Assembly: GCF_000308495.1 (NCBI RefSeq)
Contig: NZ_BAFU01000238.1
Coordinates: 1-42,942 of the forward strand
Reading direction: 5' to 3'
From: Nocardia brevicatena NBRC 12119
GTDB lineage: Bacteria; Actinomycetota; Actinomycetes; Mycobacteriales; Mycobacteriaceae
DNA length: 42,942 bases
The notes below the pieces were generated by a model. The model was not told the DNA's origin. It did no database searches and saw only the letters and a program-made list of their open reading frames with translations. Both the position numbers and the translations under genes were made by a program. Of the stretch, positions 33,850-42,942 are shown piece after piece (positions within the stretch are counted from its first letter, which is position 1; every line of letters starts with the position of its first letter).

Positions 33850-34155
33850 TTCTTCGAGCCATAGCCGCTCGCCGAACCCACCGCGCTCTGCGGCTTTGTT
33901 CTGGGCAGCGCGTTGCACATCGTCGAGGGTGAAGCCGTAGAGCGCCGCCAATGAGGTAAGCACTTCGAGCACGTCGGCGGCTTCCTCTACCTGCTCACGG
34001 CGGTTGTTCGCGGCACGTAGCTCCGCGGCCTCCTCGAGCAGTTTCTCGTGGAGGGCTGCTTCATACGCGGACGTATCGAGCACACGAACGCTCGGCGCGC
34101 GACCACTGGCGCGAATTAACTCGGGGATCCTGTCCCTCACGAGCTTTCCCGTCAT
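33832..34155 (-). CDS. MazG-like nucleoside triphosphate pyrophosphohydrolase
   Basis: 107 residues from ATG 34153-34155, chosen for the GAGAGGGG upstream. KLVRDRIPELI at the N-terminus, then LHEKLLEEAAELRAA and EEAADVLEVLTSLAALYG show the all-alpha NTP-PPase (MazG/phosphoribosyl-ATP pyrophosphohydrolase-like) fold, with the E-x2-E and E-x3-D metal-binding pairs (EEAAE, EEAAD). Stand-alone forms hydrolyse abnormal NTPs to NMP and pyrophosphate. Its last codons and stop lie in repeat copy B. Confidence 0.88.
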   Translation of the reverse strand: MTGKLVRDRIPELIRASGRAPSVRVLDTSAYEAALHEKLLEEAAELRAANNRREQVEEAADVLEVLTSLAALYGFTLDDVQRAAQNKAAERGGFGERLWLEEVDACR

Positions 34156-34172
34156 GTCGGCCCCTCTCGGCA

Positions 34173-34178
34173 TACTTT
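34173..34178 (+). promoter_or_regulatory. -10 box TACTTT of a leaderless transcript
   Basis: Six bases (CGGTTC) separate it from the ATG at 34185. Confidence 0.45.
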
Positions 34179-34184
34179 CGGTTC

Positions 34185-34678
34185 ATGAAGTTCTACCTCG
34201 ACGAACCGACACCTCGAACGTCGTGGAGACCCGCGATCCTCGTGGGCGTGAAGACACGAACCTACAAGTTCGCGCTCGGCTCGACGCTGCTCGGATTCGG
34301 CCGGGCCGGCGCCGACCTCGTTCCGCTGCGGGATGTTGCGAGCCGCTATGCGGCCAGGCTCCTCGAGCGCGGTGCCACGTCACCGCAGGTGCCGGCCACC
34401 ACCGCTTTGGGGACAAGGACTTTCTGTCCGTACTGGCACGGGAGCGTGAAGCGTCGATCGCCGCGGGTGCGCCCACCGAGGTGCTGGTCGAAGCCGCTGT
34501 GCGGTCGATCCCGGCGATGGTCATGCAGAAGTTCCACAACCTGCGTGTGGTCGGGCGTGTCGCGCACACTTTCTACACGCTGGAAGGCGCCGGCACGAAT
34601 CAATTGTGCTGCGATCCGGTTCGAATGTGTTGTTTCGAGAATTCTGCGGGCCAGTTCTTGAAAATCGGTTCTCGGTGA
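34185..34678 (+). pseudogene. Frameshifted gene, N-terminal part of an HNH-endonuclease-like protein
   Basis: Starts MKFYLDEPTPRTSWRPAILV and continues KTRTYKFALGSTLLGFGRAG and VPLRDVASRYAARLLERG, then breaks at the G run near 34410: the next frame reads DKDFLSVLAREREASIAAGA, VEAAVRSIPAMVMQKFHNLR and HTFYTLEGAG. One missing G explains the shift. The pattern resembles actinobacterial proteins that end in an HNH nuclease domain, but no HNH part is seen, so the 3' portion seems replaced. Family assignment is tentative. Confidence 0.55.
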
Positions 34679-34815
34679 TGGACAACGCGAACGGAAAGGC
34701 ATGGTGGCAATACGACGCCGTCGAAGAATCAGTCGAAGACGCCGAGCGCAAACAGGTGACGCCGCGGCGGTTCGACGAACTGGTCGACTCGCTCACCGAC
34801 TGGAAGCTCATCTGA
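34606..34815 (+). CDS. Short open frame, unrecognised, possibly a 3' fragment
   Basis: 69 codons in a third frame overlapping the broken gene above. The last 45 residues (MDNANGKAWWQYDAVEESVE, then DAERKQVTPRRFDELVDSLT and DWKLI) look protein-like, soluble and acidic. It could be the end of the frameshifted gene or of another gene joined by deletion. No family is recognised. Confidence 0.35.
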   Translation: MLRSGSNVLFREFCGPVLENRFSVMDNANGKAWWQYDAVEESVEDAERKQVTPRRFDELVDSLTDWKLI

Positions 34816-34869
34816 GGGATGGTCCCGGCCTGTGGAGTGCCGTCGAGGGAGGCGGTGGTACCCACAGTG

Positions 34870-35316
34870 TCAGAAGCCGTACGTCGACATCTGACGACCG
34901 GCCACGATGTGATCCAACGCCTCCCGGCAGTACGGAATCATCCCTTCCGGAAGCTCGTCGAGGGAGAACCATGCCAGGTCATCGCATTTGTCCGGCTCCA
35001 TATTGGACGGCTCGCCCTGCCACCGGATGACGCGGAAGAAGAACGCGACCCGACCGCCCGACGACGCGTTGTGCATGACATGCACGAATTCGACGTCATC
35101 GGCAGCGATCGTCACGCCGATCTCTTCCGCGCCCTCTCGCACCAGCGCCTCGACCAGCGACTCTCCGGCTTCCAGGTGCCCCGACGGTGGATGGTAGGCG
35201 CCGTCCTCGAAGCCGGTATTCGCCCTACGCCCGAGCAGTATCCGTCCCTTGTTATCCGTGAGGAGCAGATGCACATCCCCGATCACCTTGTGCCGCTCGA
35301 CACCGGCAACGGCCAT
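34870..35316 (-). CDS. NUDIX hydrolase
   Basis: 148 residues from ATG 35314-35316; a start at 35367 would add 17 residues but has no better site. The NUDIX box is complete (GHLEAGESLVEALVREGAEE followed by IGV), after VERHKVIGDVHLLLTDNKGR and before a core ending in EPDKCDDLAWFSLDELPEGM. It hydrolyses a nucleoside diphosphate linked to another group; the form with VERHKVIGDVHLL is common in actinomycetes and usually assigned to house-cleaning of oxidised nucleotides. The gene stands alone. Confidence 0.9.
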   Translation of the reverse strand: MAVAGVERHKVIGDVHLLLTDNKGRILLGRRANTGFEDGAYHPPSGHLEAGESLVEALVREGAEEIGVTIAADDVEFVHVMHNASSGGRVAFFFRVIRWQGEPSNMEPDKCDDLAWFSLDELPEGMIPYCREALDHIVAGRQMSTYGF

Positions 35317-35748
35317 CACCCAACCCCACTTTCTTTCGCTGCGCCCCGACTCGAGCGACGTGACCACTGACGAAACAGGCTGTCCTTCAACGGTATATCC
35401 ATGGAAGACCCTTGGCCGACAGTCAGTGGATTCTCATGGACTTCATGATGTCCATGGTGAACCGTCTCATCGGCGGTACCGAAGCCGCGGAAACCACGAT
35501 AGGCAGTTGCAGCAGCCCTGACGGTTCACGAGTCGGGCCGTCCAGTCGCCTGCGGCACGCTACAGGGCAGCCGAGCCCGACCACGAAAACGCTGCCATCA
35601 GATAAATCGACGGCTCACTGTGTTAGACGATCGCATCGTGCGAGACCAATTCGCATGGCGCATACTCGAGGCAAGCTGGGCCCCGAACGCGGAACGATTC
35701 ACGCCGCCGCATATCGGAGCCCCTTATGACTGTCCAGCGGGCGAGCTG
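35317..35748. other. Gap with small hairpin and a doubtful short frame
   Basis: A hairpin CATGGAC-N8-GTCCATG lies near 35436-35457. A rightward frame from GTG 35620 (70 codons) starts VLDDRIVRDQFAWRILEASW and looks protein-like for ~40 residues but then runs antisense into the synthetase gene. It may be a truncated gene; confidence is low. No terminator for the leftward synthetase operon is obvious. Confidence 0.3.
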
Positions 35749-38795
<3,047 letters not shown>

Positions 38796-38796
<1 letters not shown>

Positions 38797-40187
38797 CAGG
38801 AAATCCTATCGTTGCCGAGAGCAGGCATTCCCAGTGATACGCCGGTCGCCGCAGCGAAGAAACTGGACAAGTGGCAGCCGCCACGGCAGGCGTCGGCAAC
38901 CGTGCAACCGCCGCACGTGGGCCTGGTGGCGACCGCATCGTGCACGGCATCGGTCAGTGCCGGCCACGCGCCGGCGAGAGATTCGGTGTGCAGGGATCCG
39001 AAGTAGACGTTGGAGTGCGGGCAGTTCCGCAGGCGGCCGTCGTAGGAGACGCTGCCCCACACCATTCCCGATTCGCAGTGCCCGGAGAGCTGGGACAGTC
39101 GCAAGCCCAGAGTCGGGTCGTCGGACCGCAGCGGCGTGTCGGTGTCGCTGGTACACAGCTTCTGCGCGCACGGCCACGCCACCGTCATCCCCGGGCATTC
39201 GGTGGAAAGGAGTTCGTCGATTCGGGCGATCAGCGGCATGGTGACAGAGACGGGGATGCCGTAGCGGTCGTCGTGGCGGCCGGTCGGGACGTAGCGCATG
39301 ACACCGAACTCGCGCACCCCGAGCGCATACACATCACGGATCACGTCCAGAGCGCCCTCGATATTGCCTTTGACCAGTGTCATCTCGGCGACCACGGTGA
39401 TACCGGCGTCGATCAGCAGCCGCATGGCCTCGATCGCGCGGTCGTACGCGCGGGGATGACCGGTCAGCTCGTTGTGGGTGTCGCGATCACCGTGGATCGA
39501 CACCAGCACACAGCGGACGTTCGCCGCCGCCAGCCGCGCTGCCTGTTGCGCGGTGAGGAAGTGACCGTTGGTGAACACCACCTGGTACAAGCCGCGGCGC
39601 CCGCCGTGCTCGAAGATCTCCATCGCATCCGGATGCAGCAGCGTCTCCCCGCCGCTGTAGCGGACGACGAAACAGCCCCGTTCGGCGCATTCATCGAGGA
39701 TCGAGCACGCCAGTTCGGTCGGAATATGTTTGCCCGGAAGGGCTTTCACCGCGCGCCGGACGTCGGTATCGCTCATGTCCGGGTCGATCTTCCAGACGTT
39801 GTAGCAGAACCCGCAGGCCCAGTTGCAGACGGCGGTCAGCTCGATCTCGAGCCGGAGCGGGAAGTTCAGCTTCGTGTCGAACCGCTTGTCGACTCCCAGC
39901 AGCGATCCATGGTCGCCGTCACGATTGGGTGAGCTCGGTGGTGTGGTCAACGTGGAGACCAGGCCGGCGGCGTCGGCAGCGACACGGGTGGGGTCGGCGT
40001 TGTAGCGCTGCGCGATATCACCGATTACGGTGTCGTCGTCGGCGCCGGAGAACATCAGCGACACCATCGACTCCGCGATCGTGTTGCGGAGTCGATGGAA
40101 TGTGCCGGTGCGAGGATCGAACAGCAGGCCGAGGTCGGCTCGGTATCTCAGCTGCCGGGTCAGTGCCCGGGAGAACGTGGCAGGCAT
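38796..40187 (-). CDS. PqqD-domain / radical SAM / SPASM peptide-modifying enzyme
   Basis: 463 residues; ATG with AAGGAG upstream. Residues ~10-82 are PqqD-like (YRADLGLLFDPRTGTFHRLR, then helices to VAADAAGLVSTL), the fold that grips leader peptides (RRE). The radical SAM cluster motif is C121-x3-C125-x2-C128 (CNWACGFC). The barrel follows with RYSGGETLLHPDAMEIFEHG and VRCVLVSIHGDRDTHNELTG. The C-terminus is SPASM-like with CESGMVWGSVSYDGRLRNCP and CGGCTVADACRGGC, ligating auxiliary iron-sulfur clusters. Such enzymes form thioether, C-C or C-O bonds or epimerise residues in precursor peptides. The natural substrate is the 30-residue peptide at 41292-41384. Confidence 0.93.
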
Positions 40188-40213
40188 GGCGAAGCTCCTT
40201 GAATCGGAGATGG

Positions 40214-41218
40214 TCAGGCGGGGGATAGGCGCGCGAACAACCCGGCGACGTCGTCGGCAACGCGTGCAGGCGGCACCCGGTAGGTGTGGGCGAGTGTGTG
40301 CGTGATCTGTTCGAGGTCGAGACCTTGGTAGGCCAGCCGGACCGCTTCCACGGCCGTGGCGTTCACCAGACGCTCACAGCGGTCACGCTGCCAGTCGTGC
40401 AACAGCCGCTTGCCCGGGTGATAGCGATAGTGGCGCAGGATCCACTGTGGTGACCCGGTCGGCGCCTCGTCGATCGCCCGATAGATCACGCGGGCCTCAT
40501 CGATATGTGTAGCGATCGACGGACGCTCCAGTAGGCGTCGTGCGTAGTCGGCCACGGCCGGGTCCTCGATGCCGATATTCCACCCGCGCATCTGCTGGAA
40601 GTACGTGGACACCATGACATCCGCGAGTCCGAAATCCCCGACCAGGAACGGGCCACCCGAACGGTGCAGCAGACCGGCCGCGATGTCACACACCCACCGG
40701 GCCTGTTCGAACGCGCCCGGACCCGGGGTGCCCGGATCTGCACGCAGCGACCGCGCGTAGGACGCGCCCTCACGCAGGTACGGCAGATCGTGGCTTGCCC
40801 AAGCACATACCGATCGCACGAGCGCCCGTTGGCTCGGCGTAGCACCCATCAGCAGAACGTCGGACTCGGGCGCGATCTCGTCGAGGTATTCGGCGATCGA
40901 CACGACATCTCCGGCTACAGACCCGGTTTCGGTGTCGGTCAGGATCGGTACCCGTGGCAGCAACACCATCGCCGAGTTTTCCAGAATGTCTTCGACATCG
41001 GCTTCCGCCAGATCCGCAGCATCGCAGGCACAGCCGATGCTTGCCTCACGTTCGTCGATGCCGTCGCCGGCGTAGAGAACACCATCGAGACTCTCACTGG
41101 TCGGCCAATCCAGCTCCACGATCCTCTCGGTTACCGGAAGGTCTTTCTCGGCCACCGCAATACGGCCGCGCATCGACCATCCCGAAAAATGGAGATCACC
41201 CACATACAGGATCAGCAT
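40214..41218 (-). CDS. GST-like protein with C-terminal PqqD-like domain
   Basis: 334 residues from ATG 41216-41218, chosen for GGAGGGA seven bases upstream. Residues ~1-80 resemble a thioredoxin/GST N-terminal domain (ILYVGDLHFSGWSMRGRIAV, where SxWSMR is the usual active-site loop of one GST branch; VPILTDTETG with the cis-proline; VVSIAEYLDE). Residues ~110-230 are a helical GST C-domain (PFLVGDFGLADVMVSTYFQQ). From ~245 on, LVNATAVEAVRLAYQGLDLE and VPPARVADDVAGLFARL form a PqqD-like domain. I know no described GST-PqqD fusion; leader binding plus thiol chemistry at the peptide's cysteine is a plausible role (inference). Confidence 0.82.
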   Translation of the reverse strand: MLILYVGDLHFSGWSMRGRIAVAEKDLPVTERIVELDWPTSESLDGVLYAGDGIDEREASIGCACDAADLAEADVEDILENSAMVLLPRVPILTDTETGSVAGDVVSIAEYLDEIAPESDVLLMGATPSQRALVRSVCAWASHDLPYLREGASYARSLRADPGTPGPGAFEQARWVCDIAAGLLHRSGGPFLVGDFGLADVMVSTYFQQMRGWNIGIEDPAVADYARRLLERPSIATHIDEARVIYRAIDEAPTGSPQWILRHYRYHPGKRLLHDWQRDRCERLVNATAVEAVRLAYQGLDLEQITHTLAHTYRVPPARVADDVAGLFARLSPA

Positions 41219-41291
41219 CCGACCGTCCCTCCGCCGCATTGTGCCGCCGGTCCCTGGCCGGACGAACGCGTACTGGCCAGGGATATTCGAG

Positions 41292-41384
41292 TCAGTCGCA
41301 CTGGCGGCTGATCATCGTCTTTGTCTCCACCTCCGGGGCCTCGTACTCCCCGCGGTCGGCCGTCGTGGTGGCCTGTTCCGACAT
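41292..41384 (-). CDS. Putative RiPP precursor peptide, 30 residues
   Basis: ATG 41382-41384 follows a strong Shine-Dalgarno (GAAGGAGATGTG). The peptide starts MSEQATTTADRGE, carries Y14-E-A-P17-E-V and ends TKTMISRQCD. YxxP in a leader is the motif many RiPP recognition (PqqD-like) domains bind. The only cysteine is C29, next to the last residue. It is first in the leftward operon, 73 bp before the GST-PqqD gene and followed by the radical SAM enzyme and GlyRS. I infer residues ~1-20 act as leader and ~21-30 as core. Length and position fit a precursor; there is no homologue I can name. Confidence 0.72.
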   Translation of the reverse strand: MSEQATTTADRGEYEAPEVETKTMISRQCD

Positions 41385-41407
41385 CACATCTCCTTCGGTC
41401 GATCTCC

Positions 41408-41626
41408 TGGACAGTGGCACCAAGGACACGAACCCTTCTCTCCCGCATAGTTTTTCGAGCGGCTGCCACGATTCGAGTGTCTGCCGGACGCGCGCGCCGT
41501 GCTATCCCTGCTGTAGCCCGTATTTCTGGACACCATCAACCGAAGTGGACATTTTCTGGACACCGGCAGTGTGGCGGGTCGGATAATCCGATGTCGCAAC
41601 CGAGCTCACTGGACATAAGGTGGACA
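41408..41626. repeat. Six TGGACA motifs between divergent peptide-cluster genes
   Basis: TGGACA occurs at 41408, 41527, 41546, 41557, 41610 and 41621 in the 243-bp gap. Two copies sit in the longer match TTTCTGGACACC, 30 bp apart start to start, and two others are 11 bp apart. The spacing suggests repeated binding of a dimeric regulator, possibly the HTH protein encoded next. Confidence 0.45.
41616..41621 (+). promoter_or_regulatory. -10 box TAAGGT of a leaderless transcript
   Basis: Six bases (GGACAG) lie between it and the ATG at 41628; two TGGACA motifs overlap or flank it. Confidence 0.45.
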
Positions 41627-41627
41627 G

Positions 41628-42842
41628 ATGTCGGCGCCACCCCCGATCGACCAGGTGAAGGACAATTTGAGAAGGTTGCGCCGCGGACTCGCACTGGCCC
41701 GGCCCACAGCCCTGCTCGCCCTCATCGACGAACCCGTACAGGCGTATCTGTGCCGCGGTACCGATATCGAGCCGGGCTCGGCCGAACACGTCGAACGTCT
41801 CACCGGCATACTGCGCGCGGCGATTGGTCAACTCTCCGAGGGAGAGAGGGTCTATGCCGAGGTGGATTTCAACGTCGAATCCGACCACGCGTACCCGACA
41901 CTCACCGACCGACAGGAATCACTGGCTCAGCACCTCAAATGCGCAGTCAAGACAGTGCGTCGCCGTTCCGACCAGGCATTGGACACCCTGGCATATGTCC
42001 TGGTGACACTCTCATCCACCCGGGACAAGCCACCAGCACACATCCCGGGCGAGAGCACCCGTGACCACGCTGATCGATCGACCCCCGCCGACATAGTCCG
42101 CCGATTCTGGGGCTTACGCCCCGGCGCCGGCATCGATATCGTCTGCTCGGAAATTCCGCCGGACGAGCGCCCGGACTACGCGTCGCCGCGGGACCGGAAC
42201 TACCTTCGATACGCCAAATTCGCCGATCTGGACACGCTGATCTTCGTCCGCACCCGGCTGGCGCAACTCGACCCCACGATGGTGATCCGCGACTTCGCCC
42301 CCTCGGAATACTTCGACACCCACGCCGAAGTGCTCGTGGTAATCGGCGGCCCGCCGTGGAACGCCAAGTACCGAGAGTTCCTTCCGCAACTGCCTTTCTA
42401 CTTCGAAGCCCACCCACTCGGCGAAGACGATCCGCTCGTCGTGCCCGAACTGGACAATCTCAGCTTGTCGCCGCGCTGGACACCGGGCGGAGAACTGATC
42501 GAAGACCTCGCCGTACTCTCCCGGCTCACCGTGCAGGGAACCACCGCATTTCTGCTCGGCGGATGCCTCACCCTCGGAGTCCTCGGCGCGGCTCGCTGCC
42601 TACTCGACACACGACGGGGTCCCACCAACACCGAATATCTGACCGACCGCATCGGCAGAGACGACTTCGTCCTCGTCACCGAGGCCCGCCGCGTCGGCGG
42701 TATCACCGATATCGCCGACCTCACCGTCGTCGAACCCCTCCTGCTCATGTCCCGCGCCCACGGTTCGGACTGGGGTGTGGTGGTCGACAACACCAAACGC
42801 TTCACCTGCCACCACCGCTCCTCACCGAAGCAGACGCCGTGA
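41628..42842 (+). CDS. HTH-containing protein of unknown family
   Basis: 404 residues from ATG 41628. Residues ~90-122 (YPTLTDRQESLAQHLKCAVK, TVRRRSDQALDTLA) look like the HTH found in many actinobacterial regulators. Residues ~140-400 form an alpha/beta domain I do not recognise: PGAGIDIVCSEIPPDERPDY, ADLDTLIFVRTRLAQLDPTM, EVLVVIGGPPWNAKYREFL, TAFLLGGCLTLGVLGAARCL and SDWGVVVDN. IGGPPWN and the LLGGCLTLG segment suggest ligand or nucleotide binding. It is divergent from the peptide operon, likely regulating it, and its stop overlaps the next start (GTGA). Confidence 0.7.
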   Translation: MSAPPPIDQVKDNLRRLRRGLALARPTALLALIDEPVQAYLCRGTDIEPGSAEHVERLTGILRAAIGQLSEGERVYAEVDFNVESDHAYPTLTDRQESLAQHLKCAVKTVRRRSDQALDTLAYVLVTLSSTRDKPPAHIPGESTRDHADRSTPADIVRRFWGLRPGAGIDIVCSEIPPDERPDYASPRDRNYLRYAKFADLDTLIFVRTRLAQLDPTMVIRDFAPSEYFDTHAEVLVVIGGPPWNAKYREFLPQLPFYFEAHPLGEDDPLVVPELDNLSLSPRWTPGGELIEDLAVLSRLTVQGTTAFLLGGCLTLGVLGAARCLLDTRRGPTNTEYLTDRIGRDDFVLVTEARRVGGITDIADLTVVEPLLLMSRAHGSDWGVVVDNTKRFTCHHRSSPKQTP

Positions 42843-42942
42843 TCGACCTGGATGACATCGAGATATATATCGTGAATCTGCCCCGCCGGACCGACCGCCG
42901 CGCCTGGATCGACGCCCGACTACCTTCCGGACTGCCGGTCAC
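42839..42942 (+). CDS. Start of a glycosyltransferase family 25-like gene (cut by window end)
   Basis: GTG 42839 overlaps the stop of the previous gene. The 34 visible codons include IEIYIVNLPRRTDRRAWIDA, matching the conserved beginning of family 25 glycosyltransferases (IxVINLxRRxDR). These transfer sugars, in some cases to hydroxylated side chains. It may add a sugar to the peptide product or belong with the HTH gene; only the N-terminus is visible. Confidence 0.5.
   Translation, partial: MIDLDDIEIYIVNLPRRTDRRAWIDARLPSGLPV

Noticed and set aside
32420-33862. An N-terminal extension of the CapA-family gene up to 33862
   Set aside because: The extra 114 residues are not family-like and the first ones derive from repeat copy B; the ATG at 33520 begins exactly at the conserved domain.

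Overview
The window is GC-rich DNA from an actinomycete of the Mycobacteriales, most likely Nocardia or a close relative (inference). The signs are a mycofactocin-type short-chain dehydrogenase, a SigF-family sigma factor with its own GTTT-N15-GGGTA promoter, cytochrome bd genes, GTG/TTG starts, and several genes whose start codon lies 6-7 nt after a TANNNT -10 box (leaderless starts).

Region 1 (1-11.5 kb) is mostly intact: the end of a histidine kinase, a tandem pair of YdcZ-type membrane proteins, a flavin reductase, the SigF-like sigma factor, cydAB, a small membrane protein, a PCu(A)C copper chaperone overlapping a Tat-exported Dyp-type peroxidase, a DUF6223 membrane protein that lacks its expected stop, and a two-component system.

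Region 2 (11.5-24.6 kb) is a decaying accessory stretch. A small catabolic cluster (NTF2-like protein, serine hydrolase, mycofactocin-type SDR, cupin, second SDR) surrounds an IclR regulator and shares GTGCGTT/AACGCAC operator-like sites. The hydrolase and first SDR are broken, and the cupin runs into the tail of a lost SDR. Next come an exonuclease-BRCT-TerD fusion, a DUF2199 protein, an IS630 element with a passenger gene, a methyltransferase, an IS982-type remnant and an SRPBCC protein.

Region 3 (24.6-31.9 kb) is a tight five-gene operon: SWIM zinc-finger protein, large protein of unknown function, VWA (CoxE-like) protein, MoxR AAA+ ATPase and DUF5682 protein. It is preceded by an 11-bp-arm inverted repeat and followed by a 22-bp-arm hairpin. 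It looks like a chaperone or conflict module built on a MoxR-VWA pair.

Region 4 (31.9-35.7 kb) holds an IS3 remnant, a CapA-family protein, a MazG-like pyrophosphohydrolase, a frameshifted gene and a NUDIX hydrolase, plus a copy of a 65-bp dispersed repeat also found near 9.1 kb.

Region 5 (35.7-42.9 kb) is the most novel part. A leftward operon encodes a 30-residue peptide with a YxxP motif and a perfect Shine-Dalgarno, a GST-like protein with a C-terminal PqqD-like domain, a PqqD-radical SAM-SPASM enzyme, and a fused alpha-beta glycyl-tRNA synthetase, a bacterial form not usual in actinomycetes. Divergently, a leaderless gene for an HTH protein of unknown family overlaps the start of a glycosyltransferase-25-like gene. 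I read this as an undescribed RiPP (ribosomally made, modified peptide) pathway in which the synthetase either supplies glycyl-tRNA or gives self-protection.
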